Origin: Sipunculus nudus
Taxonomy: Eukaryota; Annelida; Sipuncula; Golfingiida; Sipunculidae
DNA length: 64,000 nucleotides
Reading direction: 5' to 3'
Assembly: GCA_026874595.1 (NCBI GenBank)
Contig: CM049314.1
Span: forward strand, 37,181,229 to 37,245,228
Below, piece after piece: positions 23,750 through 35,395 of the stretch; positions within the stretch are counted from its first letter, which is position 1; every line of letters starts with the position of its first letter. The notes beneath the pieces are model-generated. The model did not search any database and was not told the DNA's origin. It saw nothing but the letters and a program-made list of their open reading frames with translations. Made by a program: the position numbers and the translations under genes.

Positions 23750-24897
23750 GTACTCAATATATGGCCGGGCCTAATTAAATAATATTGAGTCTGATTAAAT
23801 CAGGCTAACATTTTCTTTGCAAAAAAAATGTGGGTTCAATGCCTAATACTAAAAACTTTTACTACATTCTTATATAAGTAATATATAATAGTAATTTATA
23901 AGTTAGAAACATGCACTATAAAGTAAGGGTCACTTCTTTTTTTTATTTTTCTGGACTTGCTACAGCCTACTATGACAAAAATGCCATTAAACTGCAAAAG
24001 TGGGTTCATTCTACACAAAGTAAATGTGTAGAGCCAACCACAGAATCTTACATAGCTACTATAGAATGGCTGTATATTTTAAAAACTGAATAATGATATT
24101 ATTTCTTTGTTTTCTTTCTCTTAAAACATTTGTTCAGGATCACAAATACTCTTACCAAATAAAAATAAAAGGACATATTCATATAACTGTTATGCTTCCA
24201 CTTTGTTTCAACTTCATTGACCTATTATCAGTGATTATGACATTAAGACCATTTTATCACAGCCATGTTCCCTTTGACAGCAAACATATAGCCTCTCAGC
24301 CTAGCCACTAAAGGTGACTAAAATATTTCAGTTGACCCATGTCAGGTCATCAGATGTTTTTTCACTTTAGGGGGCTACTATCAGCCCTGTAAAAAGTGCC
24401 ATAGAGCCAATCTTTTACATTTTGTGTAAATTTACAGCACACTGATATGGCATCCCACTTGCTTAGGCCTGTTTGTGCCAGGGAAGTGTAAGCAAAATTA
24501 ATGTGATGGCACAGACGTGCCCACTTTTGATACGGTTGCTCTAGAGGCAGGACATTAAATGAAGAAAGTGTGCTGTTTGAACACTTGGAACTCAGGAACT
24601 GGCATGTTAGCTATACATTCCACCAGATTTCCAAACAGTATTAATCTTAGAACACACCCTTTGGTTTAAAGTGTACACATGAAGGCAACAGAGATTTTTA
24701 AAAATATAACATGGGTAGTTTGATGAATCGGCTCATCTTCTGTTCGATACAGCCAGTTTCAGAGATTGAATCAGCAGACCCCTGGCATCAGCTTTGACAT
24801 CTCAGACTATGAAGTCTAAGGCTCAAATGTTATGAGGTAGTTGACATGTCAGCCTTTTATTAGATGACTGAACGATGTTACCTTATGTATCTTTCAG
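23750..24897. other. non-coding DNA upstream of ASCC1
   Basis: No coding exon is recognised. A splice acceptor (pyrimidine stretch ending 'tttcag') ends at 24897, 16 bases before the ASCC1 start codon. This suggests that at least one untranslated exon and the promoter lie upstream; neither was located. Confidence 0.5.
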
Positions 24898-24913
24898 AAT
24901 GCAAGCCTGAAAA

Positions 24914-25052
24914 ATGAACTTTGAAGATTCTTCCATGACAGTTCTTCGACCACCTATTATCAGGATAGATGGTCGTTTTTACAGGAAGAACCCGTGCATA
25001 CAGACGTCATCCCAGGAACCAGCACCATATATTGAAGAGGATGAGTTTGAGA
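24914..25052 (+). CDS. ASCC1: ASCC1 coding exon 1
   Basis: Begins at ATG 24914 and ends in phase 1 before GTAATA. It encodes residues 1-46 plus one base of residue 47 and carries the LRPPIIRIDGR motif. A second in-frame ATG at 24935 gives a start closer to that of the vertebrate protein, so either could be used. Upstream, an acceptor at 24897 makes this the second or later transcript exon. Confidence 0.9.
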
Positions 25053-28000
25053 GTAATAAACTTCCCATGATCCTCTAGTATTTGAATTTCCATTATTTAA
25101 AGCCAGCTATTCACCTACCATTTCTGCATAATTTATGAGAATTCTGGGTTTCTCTGTGTACATATTAATGAACAGCTGGTAATTCCTGTTGAGAAACATT
25201 TTTGTAACATCTCTGAAGATTCTGATAAATATATATAAACAGAGGACTTGCACCAATGTTTACAAACAGAAAAACCATATATTATAAGATGGTTGGTTAC
25301 ACATGTGCTTGACCATTATAATCTGTATTAACCTACTAGGTTTGAAGTACATATACTTGATTGATTACTTGTGTAGCTGGTTTATGATATTATATGTTAC
25401 ATTATAATATAACACATAATATGGCTATTATAACCTGTGTTAACCTACCAGGTCTGAAGCACATATATCTGATAGATTGATAACATATACAGTTTGTAAT
25501 GACATAATATATCACATTTTATCATATTGTATTACATATATAATATATTTTGATCTAGGTGAGGAAGAAGAAGAAGAAGATCCCTATGCAGATGAAGTTT
25601 GCGATGCTTTCACAAATATAGAACAGACTGATAACGGTTATCGGATAGCACTCCCAATACCGTCAGCTTATTTTGGTGTGATCATAGGTAAAAAAGGAGA
25701 AACAAAACGCAGAATTGAAAGTGAAACAAAAGTCCAGATACGGATCCCCCGGCAGGGGCATGAAGGTGATGTAGGTAAGAAAGCTGATTAATGTTACCAT
25801 GGTTACAAAGGAGAGTGCCCTGGTCAGCTAGTAAAAAAGTTTAACAAGTTTAAAAGTTCTGATCTTCAGCATGTACTTACACTTTATATACCTTTTTTAT
25901 TGCTGCAGCCATAAAATGAAACTTATATTTGAAAATCTGGATTTCTTATTAGATCTCACCATGCAGTGTCAAAAAGTGAGTTTATCTTAAATGAGTTGTG
26001 AAAAGACCACTCCCTAAAGGATCATGGCATTGCCATAGGTGGTAATAGGAAATAAAGCATACTAAAGAGGGAAGACTCTTTGTGGCCATCATTGTTGTCA
26101 GCTGCTTAACTTGCAGATTTTGGTATTTCACTTATTATTATATATAGTCCTGCTGTACAGCATTCAAGATTCAGTTCAGTCATTTTGTGCTAAAATAATA
26201 GTGGCTGCACAAATAAAATATTTATAATTTATTGTACCCTTGACAGTAAATGGTAGGATCTGAATATTTATGACTGTAAAATAGTCATGGTTGTATAAAC
26301 CCAAAGTTCTGTAAAACTGTACCGAGACATTTCATATCTTTAACTAGAAATCTGCATAATCAAGAATACATGCTTCCTCCATGGGGGGGGGGGGGGTCCC
26401 TATTGTCATATGCTCCCAAAACTGTGCTTGCATTCACTTATTCGGCCCATATTCTCAAGTTCATTCATGTATAAGTGATTGAACATTTGTGAATATTCCT
26501 TGATGTTCCTGATTCCAGATCATGTGCCGTATCCAAACTAATATCTGATCAGTTGTTCATTGGCCCATTCCTGAAATGCCCTGAAAATTTCATGAGATTC
26601 AGTTCCACATTAAGTGAGTTATGTTGTGAACAAACACACATAAACACACACAAACAGGGATTAACACATATCCTCAACAAGTACAATGCTGATTTGAATG
26701 GCAATAAGGCTACCCTACTGTGTTGAAAATTATGTGTGTAACTCTGTCATAAGACTTATTATTATGTACAGAGTAATTAATCTGTCACACCAACAGCAGG
26801 ACTACAGAAATTACTTTTTGTAGGTTAAGAGGTCAAGTAATTGAGGGTTTCAGAAATAAAAAACTGAATCTGGTTCAGTTATGCAGCTATGCTGTAATGT
26901 AACACTCTGCATAATATAATGAACCCTTATCAGCATGTAATCTAGAATCACCATAAAGCGAGGCACATGTTGTCTGGTTGACAGCACGCACATTAAGTGG
27001 ATGAGTGGGTGGCCAGTGAATTAGGTTCTAATGAACCATTCTGCAAGGTATTACATAACCCTTTACAGTACAATATTAGCTTTTATGTGCTGTGTAATAA
27101 GTCCACAAGAGGGACTGCCATAAAGTAGTCTTAATAAAAAAGGGAATTCACAGGTCATTTATTATACAGGTCAGTTTTAAGCTTGGTTTGCATCAATTTA
27201 GTTCACTAAGAGATGGTCTTAATAGACAGGTGTTCTAATTAGATAATTGGTCTGTCAGACAGGTTCCACTGTACAGCATAATGTATTGTGTCTGTTGATA
27301 TCATGTCAGTAGCAAGCAGTAGAATTGTTGCATTTAGATTTCAAAAGCAATTTTCCTATCATGAAAGATCTATTTCTGGATATTTGTGTTATTTATTTGT
27401 TTACAGTAATAACTGGCCAAGAGAGAAAAAGCATACTATCTGCTAAGACAAGGATAGATGTGTTAGTCGATTCAGCCAGACAAAGGCAGCCATTCACACA
27501 CTTCTTGTCATTTCCTGTCAATTCTAAGCAGATCAAGGATGGGTTTGCTGAATTCCGTTCAGATGTTCTAAGAGAATGTGATGGAGTGAGTATGCAGGAT
27601 GTTGTTTTTTGGTATGCTTAAGCCAAATGTTTTCCTGAAATTTTTCTAGTTGTCATATGCACACTGTTATAAATAAAAATAACAGTGAAACCCCACAATT
27701 ACGATCATCTTGGGGACTGACCAAACTGGTCAGAATTGGGGGGTAGTTGTATTTGTGAAATTTGAAGTTACCTGGATCATATATTCGGGAGCAAGAAAAG
27801 TGGTCATAATTAGGAGGGTGGTAGCAGTTGTTGGGTGGTCAGAAGGCGGGGTTCCACTGTGCTTCCTTGAGCTGGTAGACCAGTTAATTAATGTCTTTGT
27901 TTGCCAGTTTGGTTTTCTTCCAGTAAGAAGGTATTGATTTAGATAGACATTTTATGCTTCTTAAACATCTGTCGTATGCAGGCCTCTCACTCAGTCATGA

Positions 28001-31000
28001 GCTTCAGCAGGCATCATGGCCTGCTTGACTATAAATATTTACTCCCCCGCCGTAGAATGGAATGACTACAAAAATGATCTATGTCCATTTGTGCGTCTTA
28101 CCTTCTTAGCTTCCATCTGTCAGTCTGTCTTTCCCACCGCAGTCTTTTACCACATATCTCTAAAACCCTTGCTGATTTCCTCACCAAATTTTTAGATGTA
28201 ATCAGCACATGACTTAAATGTGACTTAAGCCTGCAGGTGGTGCTACCTGTGTTTAACAATTTTCTGCTCTCCAAAATGGTCTTTTTTTACTTTCTTTCAG
28301 GTATTTTAGTAAATAAGAACACTTTAAACTTCAAATCATATGCTATGATTCCTTTGAGATAGGGGAATTCAGTGAATACTATACTAAATAGGATTATTTT
28401 CAGACTCATGATTCCACCAGAGTTCAAATTTTTCACTCTCTGTTGTTTTTGTTCATAAAAACCATTTTTCCTTATTTTTTTGTAAGAATAAGTAAATTTT
28501 CTCATCTCCCACTCTCTGTTGTTTTGGTTATTGTCACAAATCATTGCATGTTCTTGTGTTTTAGGACCGGGGACTGGATGGCACAATATTTCAGAATCCT
28601 GACAAGCTGCACTTAACGATAGGCACCTTGCCATTAATGAATGATGCTGAGATAAGAAAGGCATTAGAACTTCTCAAGCAGTGTCAGCTAGAACTTGTAG
28701 AGTAAGTGGAACAGTTTCAGTTAAATATGATGTTGTGTGATATTAATGAGATAAGACAGATGTCTGTATTATCTTTTAAAACAGAAAATGGAACTGATAT
28801 TCAGGGACCTCAGGGTATGTCATTCACTAATCACTCCTAACCCCCTCCTTAATTTCCTGAAGATGGATTTTTTTTACATTTTAATTCAGTTGCTTTTAAG
28901 TACAGTCTAACCTCTTTCATTCACCAATCTTTGGACCGGGGAAATTTTGGCGGTAAGTGAGGGTGGTGGTTGATCAGGGATCCAGATGGAATGGGCAGGG
29001 TAGCTTAAAACGGGCCATGCATTTATTAGGCTTGCCTTCAACTAGTCATATTAAAAAAAACTTTTTGAAAATGTGTACAAATTTTATTACTTTATCACAT
29101 AGAAAGAAAATTTTACAAAAAACTACAGAAAAATACAGTGTGTACAATTTATTTACAAAGATATACATGTATAACATATCCTGTCAAAATATAAAATTCT
29201 GCATGGTCCTCCTTGTGCCGTTTCACTTAAATCCAAGTCTGCCCCCAAAGAATTCTGCAATGGAGCATTGTTTACCAGCTTGTGACTGAAGAGCTGTTAT
29301 TCTTTGGTCCATCCTGTAAAATGCGTCAATATCAGACTCAGGGTTGGGTTTTATCCGGACAAAACTTGTTAAATCCAGGACAATGGATAAAACTGGGTTT
29401 TATTTGGTTTAATCCAGTTTTATCCAGATGAAACTGGATCAAACTAAGAATTGTCTTGTAAAATTTAATTAAATTAACATAAATGCTTATCAGGATAAAT
29501 AAGTTAAGAAGGTTTAATGGTATATTAACAATATTAAGTTTCATATATCCTATTGGCAATTTCCTCCAGGTTCATGTTTCACTGTTGTCAGCACTCAGCA
29601 GCCACTGTAGCTTATGCTGAACACACACAAGAATGAGGAGCAGTCCATTTGCTTCTATGTAACTCTCCTGGCTAGTAGTCAATTTATCAATAGGATGTAT
29701 CATCTTTATAACATCGTCCTCAGCCATTTAATATTTACTTATAGTCAAAGGACAGGCTTACAGGATGACTTTTGCAGCCCAGTTGTCAACAACGTATAAG
29801 AGTCTCATGGAGGAGGATGCCTGAATGACTTTGATCCAGGAGTTTTCTCCTCTCAGGTTGTCATGACTGGCTGGTTGTCAAAAGGCAGCCCACTGCTGCT
29901 GCTTATGTTAACATGCCTGAAAAATACCAGGAGTGAAAAGACAGTCACCTTACTACCATTCGGAGAAACCAACTTTGGCCAGATAGCTTTTCAAGCATTT
30001 TATCTTTTGCATCTGAGAAGTCTCTCCCTCACAATTATAGGCAGCTGATATCACTGTATATCTTAAATCATTTATGCAATATATGACTGGATTATGTACA
30101 TCTCTCTCAGTTAAGAAAAATATATGTTTATCTGTAAATATATGATATCCTATGGTACAACTGATAGTTTAGCTTTTTATAGTGTAATGCACAAAAAAGG
30201 TGATAATGTTTTAATAAGTCAAAATTATACTGACCTCTCTCAAGAAGAGAAATAATTTCAAGTTTTCAAATTATAATTAAGATCATGGTATCACTATCTG
30301 AGACAAAAAATGTGTTTTATGAATAACTGTATGGTCACATGCTAATTCAGATAGCTAGAGACAAATGTTTCTTATTAGAATTATATTATTGTACTGTGGA
30401 ATGCTAAACTTAATATAAAATGTCTACTTACAGACAGTATACACCATAACTTCGGATAAAACTGGATAAAACCTATTTTATCCGATCTTGATAAATCAGG
30501 ATATATCCAGTGGATTAAACCGGCTGCGAATAAAACTGCCAACCCTGGTCAGACTGTTTGCTGTAGTTGTAGCTTTTGAAATATCGCAAGCTGGTCTTCA
30601 TGGCCTGGCAGGATGTTGGTGGAGGTTTGGGAACTATTACATCAGGTTCACAGGTCAGACTGGCTGTATCATATTTCATGAATTAACATGCAAGGTGCCT
30701 GCTAAAGGAATATCTCATTATATCTGAGCAAGAGACCAGCATCTAGGACAATGTTCATAAAAACCATTTTTCCTTATTTTTTGTAAGAATAAGTAAACTT
30801 TTCTCATCTCCCACTGTCTGTAGTTTTGGTTATTGTCACAAATCATTGCATGTTCTTGTGTTTTAGGACTGGGGACTGGATGGCACAATATTTCAGAATC
30901 CTGACAAGCTGCACTTTACAATAGGCACCTTGCCACTTATGAACGATGCTGAGATAAGAAAGGCATTAGAGCAGTATTCTTTGGTCCATCCTGTAAAATT

Positions 31001-33839
31001 TGTCAATATCAGACTGTTTGCTGTAGCTGTAGCTCTTAAAATATTGCAAGATGGTCTTCATGGCCTGGTAGGATGTTGGTGGAGGTTTCCTCAGGTTTAC
31101 AGGTCAGACTGTCTGTACCATGGCTGCCTGTTACTGTTATCACAATATCATGATTGCTCAAAGCCTGTGCTATTCCGATACTCTGGTCAGCATTGACAAA
31201 TTCCTGAGGAGACATACGTGCACTGTGGTCAATCAGGAGGCTATCTGTAACTCTTTGCAGAAGCAGAAGGATTCTATTTGCTTCTGATCCACCTTGCTGA
31301 TCTGTTTCATTTGGCTTGTCACCCCTGGGTATGACGCCTGTGTTTTGAACAATTGCCGATGGTGTCTTTTTTGCCGGAATCCCAGGCACACTATGTCACT
31401 TTGTCACTTGCGTCACTGAGGACAATCACCTCATATGATATGGCTGGGGGCGTTGTCCATCCTTGCCTTGCCTTCTCATCAAATGACACTTAACCAGACA
31501 ACTCTAGGTGTGAAATCAACACGGGTCACTCGGGTGATGACAGCTGTCCCCAAACGATTCAAGGGTATTAAGTCATTAATTAATTAGTTGCACATGGTAC
31601 TTGATCCATAAGCAGTGAGGCGTGACATATTGTATACACGGACGTGGCCAAGTCAGCTGAGCCTCAGGGATAACACACGGGTTGGTGAAATATTCTGGAC
31701 TTGTCTTAAGTTGGAATCAGGAAGTTGGCATATAATCAAGGAAATGTGGCACCTTATGGTAAAAAAACACCTGGTGGATGGTGGATAGCTCGGCTGGCAA
31801 TGAACGAGATAAATTCATAGTAAGGAAATCAGGACTTTTGTCATTTGTTGGCTATAGGCGAGGTTGGCGAATGAACAAGGGGCGAATTAAAGAGGTTAGA
31901 CTGTATGTATGATCACTCCATAGCCAGCATGGTTTGCTTTCTTTTTAGCTTTCTAAGCTGTATGGATGAATAGTATTATAAACCTTTTTGGACGTCAGTT
32001 CAGATGGTGTCCTTGGATAAAATGATAGGCCTAAAGGTGTATCCTATTGTTATTATTGAAACAACATAATGTTTTAATGTTGAATGTAATGTATATGTCT
32101 TTATACACGTTTCATACTTTTTAGCCCTCTTTTACAATGGGAACCACTGATGGCAGACTTCCATGGCCTTGAGTACATGAATGATGATCCTGGAGCAGTT
32201 GATGTACTTTATGCCAAAGTTCAGCTGCAGGACGGCTCTCAAAGGTTGGTAAAGGAAAAAATAATACCACCATCCTGCCCACTTTTATTACTGAAATATA
32301 TTTTTGACAGATATTTTAGTTATTTCATGGATAAGTAAATATTCTCTTGTTAATGACAAATTGTCCAGGTTTTTGTAAAGAAAAATTAGTTTTATATTTA
32401 CAGTAATACACTTAAAGTTATATACTGGTAATAAGTTTGCCCATACCCTTCTTAGACAGTCACTGAATACATTACAGATATGTTGTGCATAACTGCATGC
32501 ATATTGGTTGTGCAAGCCATGGGTAAGATGTATCATCAGGATGGGGGAAATTGGCTGTTACAATAATAGATCTTTGTCTTTCAACAGATTTATATTCTGG
32601 CCATTCAATTTGGTCATTGGTGTCAGTTTTGAATGGATGTCTATGACAGAGATTAATTCATATAACATTAAACATAATACATGTAATGTACAGCTATGTT
32701 TGTTTACATGCTAAGCCAATCAGATTTCTTCTACCAGTACTACAGATTTGTTTAAACGCAGAGCCAGTCAGATTTTCCTTTTCCAGTGCAAAATGACTAG
32801 GTGTTGCCAAACCTGAAAAAGCCTGCTATTTCTCACAGCGTGTGAGTGGAAGGTTACTGGGCCTAGGCTGCGCTATGTTCAGAGCGTAAGCTTATATTTA
32901 CTCTTGTAACTGTCCTTTCAGCTGTGAACAACATATATTCACATATTGATTATATATTCTTAAGACCAAAAATAACAAATGTGTCCTGACATTTTCATCA
33001 CTCAGAGTTTTAAGTTATACAAAGTATCTAAAAACTGCTTTTTCTGTCATTTTAAACCCAACAGGTTACAAAGGTTTGCTGATGCTTTGGTGGACAAGTT
33101 TGTGAGAGCTGGACTGATGCAGAAAGATTATGACAGAGTGAAGCTCCATGTGACCGTTATGAATACACTTATGCGTAAAGACCCAAGTGGAACAAGTGTA
33201 CCTCAAAGCAAAGGTGGCCGTCCATCAGGAAAAGATCGAGAATCATTTGATGCCAGGGGAGTTCTTAGGGTAAGAAAGAACACACATACACATTACACAA
33301 GATTCTAAAATTGATTACACTGCAGGAAATTTTAAGTTAAATGATTGAATTAAACCTGTATTAATATCACTATACATAAACAATAATTAAAGATTAACTG
33401 TAATTCACCCTTGTGAATCTATAACAACATTATATGGATCGGTAGTCCACATTTTTATTAACATAAAATGTTCATATGGATATTATCATTAAAAATTAAC
33501 TAAAATATACGTGTGAAGAAGGAATGGGAATAGATGTAAACTAATAAATAAACATGATGATGCACTCATCACTGGGCTTTCACATGAACTTAGGTGCATA
33601 AGGAGCGTTACTTTTGTGGTTCAGTCTTGTGTTCATATCTCAGTTGTCTCCTTTCCTTTGGGTCCTTTGATTAATGATCTGAATCATTAGTTATGTAAAC
33701 TCTGTTCTTTGCTTCATTTCAGTTATTTGGAGACTACAAGTTTGGAGAGCATAGGATTGGTGAAGTCCATTTGTCACAAAGATATTCTACAGGACAAGAT
33801 GGATACTATGCCTGTGCAGGGAAGCTGGACCTACCCTGA
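24914..33839 (+). CDS. ASCC1: ASCC1, activating signal cointegrator 1 complex subunit 1 (7 coding exons)
   Basis: Exons 24914-25052, 25559-25774, 27407-27585, 28565-28701, 32125-32244, 33065-33269 and 33723-33839 join with matching phases into about 370 residues, close to vertebrate ASCC1. The N-terminus has VLRPPIIRIDGRFYRKNPC, the family signature. A KH domain covers about 75-130 with GxxG as GKKG (90-93). The rest is a 2H-phosphoesterase (AKAP7-like) domain with H194-L-T and H292-V-T, plus EYMNDDPGAVDVLYAKV and MNTLMRKDP. ASCC1 works with ASCC2, ASCC3 and ALKBH3 in alkylation-damage repair and transcription coactivation; that role is from the family, not this sequence. All splice sites are GT..AG. 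No frameshift or stop was seen, so the gene looks functional. Introns 3 and 4 hold transposons. Confidence 0.95.
25559..25774 (+). CDS. ASCC1: ASCC1 coding exon 2 (KH domain)
   Basis: Acceptor 'ttttgatctag', donor GTAAGA. The two leading bases complete a Ser codon with exon 1. It encodes a run of six Glu, then DPYADEVCDAF and the KH core with IIGKKGETKRRIE. It ends in phase 1. Confidence 0.93.
27407..27585 (+). CDS. ASCC1: ASCC1 coding exon 3
   Basis: Acceptor 'tttgtttacag', donor GTGAGT. The first two bases complete a Val codon, then ITGQERKSILSAKTRIDVLV finishes the KH domain, and QPFTHFLSFPVN begins the phosphoesterase domain. It ends in phase 0. Confidence 0.93.
27683..27859. mobile_element. 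pogo-like MITE in ASCC1 intron 3, 177 bp
   Basis: Left end CAGTGAAACCCCACAATTAC, right end inverted CAGTGGAACCCCGCC. The internal 'ggggactga' and 'gtggtcataatt' pieces match the ends of the 1219-bp element at 20593. A flanking TA duplication is not preserved. Confidence 0.7.
28565..28701 (+). CDS. ASCC1: ASCC1 coding exon 4 (first H-x-T motif)
   Basis: Acceptor 'cttgtgttttag', donor GTAAGT. It encodes GLDGTIFQNPDKLHLTIGTL with the first catalytic-type H-x-T of the 2H fold, and ends in phase 2. A partial second copy of this exon is at 30867-30970. Confidence 0.93.
29339..30547. mobile_element. non-autonomous hAT element, 1209 bp
   Basis: Left end CAGGGTTGGGTTTTATCCGG; right end inverted CAGGGTTGGCAGTTTTATTC. 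Target duplication ATCAGACT (29331-29338) and GTCAGACT (30548-30555), one mismatch. The empty site, with a single ATCAGACT, survives in the duplicated segment near 31008. Repeated 'taaaactgg / tttatccag' motifs sit in the first and last 150 bases. No transposase frame. TIRs are of the same type as the elements at 1526, 8616 and 22296. Confidence 0.88.
30753..30970 (+). pseudogene. ASCC1: partial duplicate of ASCC1 exon 4 with its acceptor
   Basis: This matches 28451-28668 with about ten differences by eye. It covers about 114 bp of intron, the branch and acceptor region ('tgttcttgtgttttag', ending 30866) and the first 104 of the 137 exon bases. The reading frame stays open, and the H-x-T motif is kept as H-F-T. 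The exon is cut before its donor and runs into pogo-derived sequence, still open until 31196. Splicing into it would need another donor and would lose the end of the exon, so it is probably inert, though a cryptic exon or premature polyadenylation cannot be ruled out. Confidence 0.85.
31036..31389 (-). pseudogene. pogo/Tigger-type transposase C-terminal remnant
   Basis: The minus-strand frame includes SPQEFVNADQSIGIAQALSN followed by HDIVITVTG. This resembles the EFVNAD...LTDEDII stretch near the C-terminus of pogo/Tigger transposases, where a short acidic motif is followed by a conserved helix. The DDE catalytic core was not recognised upstream. The 5' side continues toward 31900 without a clear frame, in keeping with decay. 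Confidence 0.6.
32125..32244 (+). CDS. ASCC1: ASCC1 coding exon 5
   Basis: Acceptor 'catactttttag', donor 'gttggta'. The first base completes an Asp codon with exon 4. It encodes PLLQWEPLMADFHGLEYMND then DPGAVDVLYAKVQLQDGSQ, the conserved centre of the 2H domain, and ends in phase 2. Confidence 0.93.
33065..33269 (+). CDS. ASCC1: ASCC1 coding exon 6 (second H-x-T motif)
   Basis: Acceptor 'aaacccaacag', donor GTAAGA. One base completes an Arg codon. It encodes RFADALVDKFVRAGL, then VKLHVTVMNTLMRKDP with the second H-x-T, and a Gly/Ser/Lys-rich loop before ESFDARGVLR. It ends in phase 0. Confidence 0.93.
33723..33839 (+). CDS. ASCC1: ASCC1 terminal coding exon 7
   Basis: Acceptor 'cttcatttcag'. 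It encodes LFGDYKFGEHRIGEVHLSQR and ends GKLDLP followed by TGA. The pattern agrees with the conserved C-terminal strand of ASCC1. No obvious AATAAA follows within the next 150 bases, so the poly-A site is not placed. Confidence 0.92.
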   Translation, partial: LFGDYKFGEHRIGEVHLSQRYSTGQDGYYACAGKLDLP

Positions 33840-34349
33840 TTTCCAGCAGAAGTTTGTAATTCTCGTACCACAAAACATTTGTAAAAAGTGACTGTCTCAT
33901 AAAGATTTCATGAAGCCTGCAATGTAGTTATCAGATTTCATGCTGCGACTACAGGACTGACAGATGTCACTATCAATTTTAAATTTAATACATATGTGAT
34001 AAATGATAAGCATACATACATTTTATGTCCATCGTTGTTAGCTTGGCTAATGTCTTCATTATGTTCATATAATCATGTTCAAATATTGACAAGCATGTCG
34101 GGTTAATGTTCTTTGAGGAAGCTCCAATGACCTGAAGAGATACCATAACAAGATGACCAGAGGTCACGCGCTTGCCGGAAATGGAAATGATAGAGACAGA
34201 TAGACAGAGAGTGCATGTAGAAACAGTCATATGAATGAGCAACATTGTTGGGGCAGCAGAAACGGATAATATGTTTATTTATGCATGCTGACCTTTAACC
34301 GCTGCATATCTTTCTAGTGTAAAAGGGACCAAGTTCAAAATTTTTTCAT

Positions 34350-35100
34350 GAAATCCCGTTAATCTCGTTTGACAAGAAGCAGTGAGACGTTTTCAGGTTT
34401 GTCATTTCAAGCTGGCCAAATGATATGAAATGCCGAAAATTAGACCTGTCTAGCTACAAAAGCCGCTTAGTTATAAGCATTTGCATGAAATCTCGTGTTT
34501 TCTCGTTTGACGGGAAATGGTGCGAGCTTTGGCGAGATTTCCAGTTTTGTCATGTCAGGTTTGTCAAATATTACAAAATGCCGGAAACTAGAACTGTCTA
34601 GCTGCAAAAGTCGCCGTGTTATCAGCATTTACGTGAAATCATGTTTTTTTTCTCGCTTGACGAGATATAGTACGAGATTTGGCAAGACGAGCAGTTTTAT
34701 TATGTCAAGACGGCCAAACGTTACGAAATGGCGAAAACTAGATCTGTCTAGCTGTAAAAGTCACCGAGTTATAAGCATTTCTGTGAAATCCCGTGTTTTC
34801 TCGTTTGACAAGATACGGTGCGAGATTTGGCCTGTCTTGCAGCTCTGTCGTGTCAGTTTTGTTTGGTGGAACGAAATGCCGAAAACCATACCTGTCTAGC
34901 TGTAAAAGTCGCCGAGTTATAAGCATTTCCGCGAAGTCCTTTTTTTTCTCGTTTGACGAGATATGGCGCGAGATTTGGCGTGACTTTCAGTTCTGTCGTG
35001 TCAAGCTGGTCATGTGGAACAAAATGCCGAAAACTAGATCTGCTTGCTTAAAAACTGACAAAGTTACAAAAAAATGGTCGTGTTATTTCCAAATTCCATG
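34350..35100 (+). repeat. tandem array, about 148-bp units, five copies
   Basis: The phrase 'ctcgtttgacgaga' recurs at about 34364, 34502, 34652, 34800 and 34948. Each unit continues with 'tggtgcgagatttggcgaga', 'gaaatgccgaaaactagacctgtctagctg' and 'aaaagtcgccgagttataagcatt' type sequence. Spacing is 138-150 bp. Overlapping open frames across it are repeat translations. Related single units recur at about 37653 and 38107. Confidence 0.9.
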
Positions 35101-35395
35101 ATTTTTGCCCAAAAAATATAACCATGGTAACGGCAAATTTAAGTAAGCTACATGTAAAAAGAAAGGCCAGGTGATGTCGAAAAAAATGAGCGATTGCAGA
35201 AGTGGATAAGCCTATTTATGGCGAAGTTAAAGTGCAAAAACCGTTAACCATACCTGTCGTGACCTTGACCCTTGACCTTGGAGCAATGCTGACCAAAAAC
35301 AATAGGGCACCTAGAAATCGGTTTATCAATCAAGCCTGTAAGTTTCAAGTTGATTGATGCAAAAGTGTGGCCTGGAGAGTCGTGACAAACAAACA
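35100..35395 (+). repeat. direct repeat, copy 1 (partner at 38550-38840)
   Basis: It begins near 'ataaccatggtaacggcaaa' and includes 'gtgaccttgacccttgacct' and 'agagtcgtgacaaacaaac'. It matches the partner at 38550-38840 with few differences over about 295 bp. Confidence 0.88.

Larger units (their letters stand above)
29290..31120 (+). repeat. duplicated segment inside the pogo element (copies A and B)
   Basis: Copy A (29290-29338 continuing at 30548-30660) and copy B (30971-31115) share 'tattctttggtccatcctgtaaaat', 'gtcaatatcagact' and 'gatggtcttcatggcctgg..ggatgttggtggaggttt'. Copy A is split by the hAT element and copy B keeps the empty site. The partial ASCC1 exon-4 copy sits between them. 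A tandem duplication running from the end of intron 3 into the pogo element, followed by a deletion, would explain the arrangement. Confidence 0.75.
28903..31903 (-). mobile_element. pogo/Tigger-like element in ASCC1 intron 4, 3001 bp
   Basis: Left end CAGTCTAACCTCTTTCATTC and right end, inverted, CAGTCTAACCTCTTTAATTC: about 21 of 23 bases agree. TA flanks both sides (28901-28902 and 31904-31905). A minus-strand transposase tail lies near 31389-31200. The interior holds a hAT insertion (29339-30547), a duplicated transposase-end segment and a partial copy of ASCC1 exon 4. It is decayed and non-functional. Confidence 0.82.

Noticed and set aside
25477-25558. N-terminal part of the frame that runs into ASCC1 exon 2
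   Set aside because: It is intron sequence; the exon begins at 25559 after an AG acceptor and joins exon 1 in phase.
28287-28664. 125-residue minus-strand frame over ASCC1 exon 4
   Set aside because: It is the shadow of the plus-strand exon and the adjacent intron.
34495-35101. Three overlapping open frames with repeated MFSRLTR-like phrases
   Set aside because: They are translations of the 148-bp tandem array in different frames; there is no conserved domain or start context.
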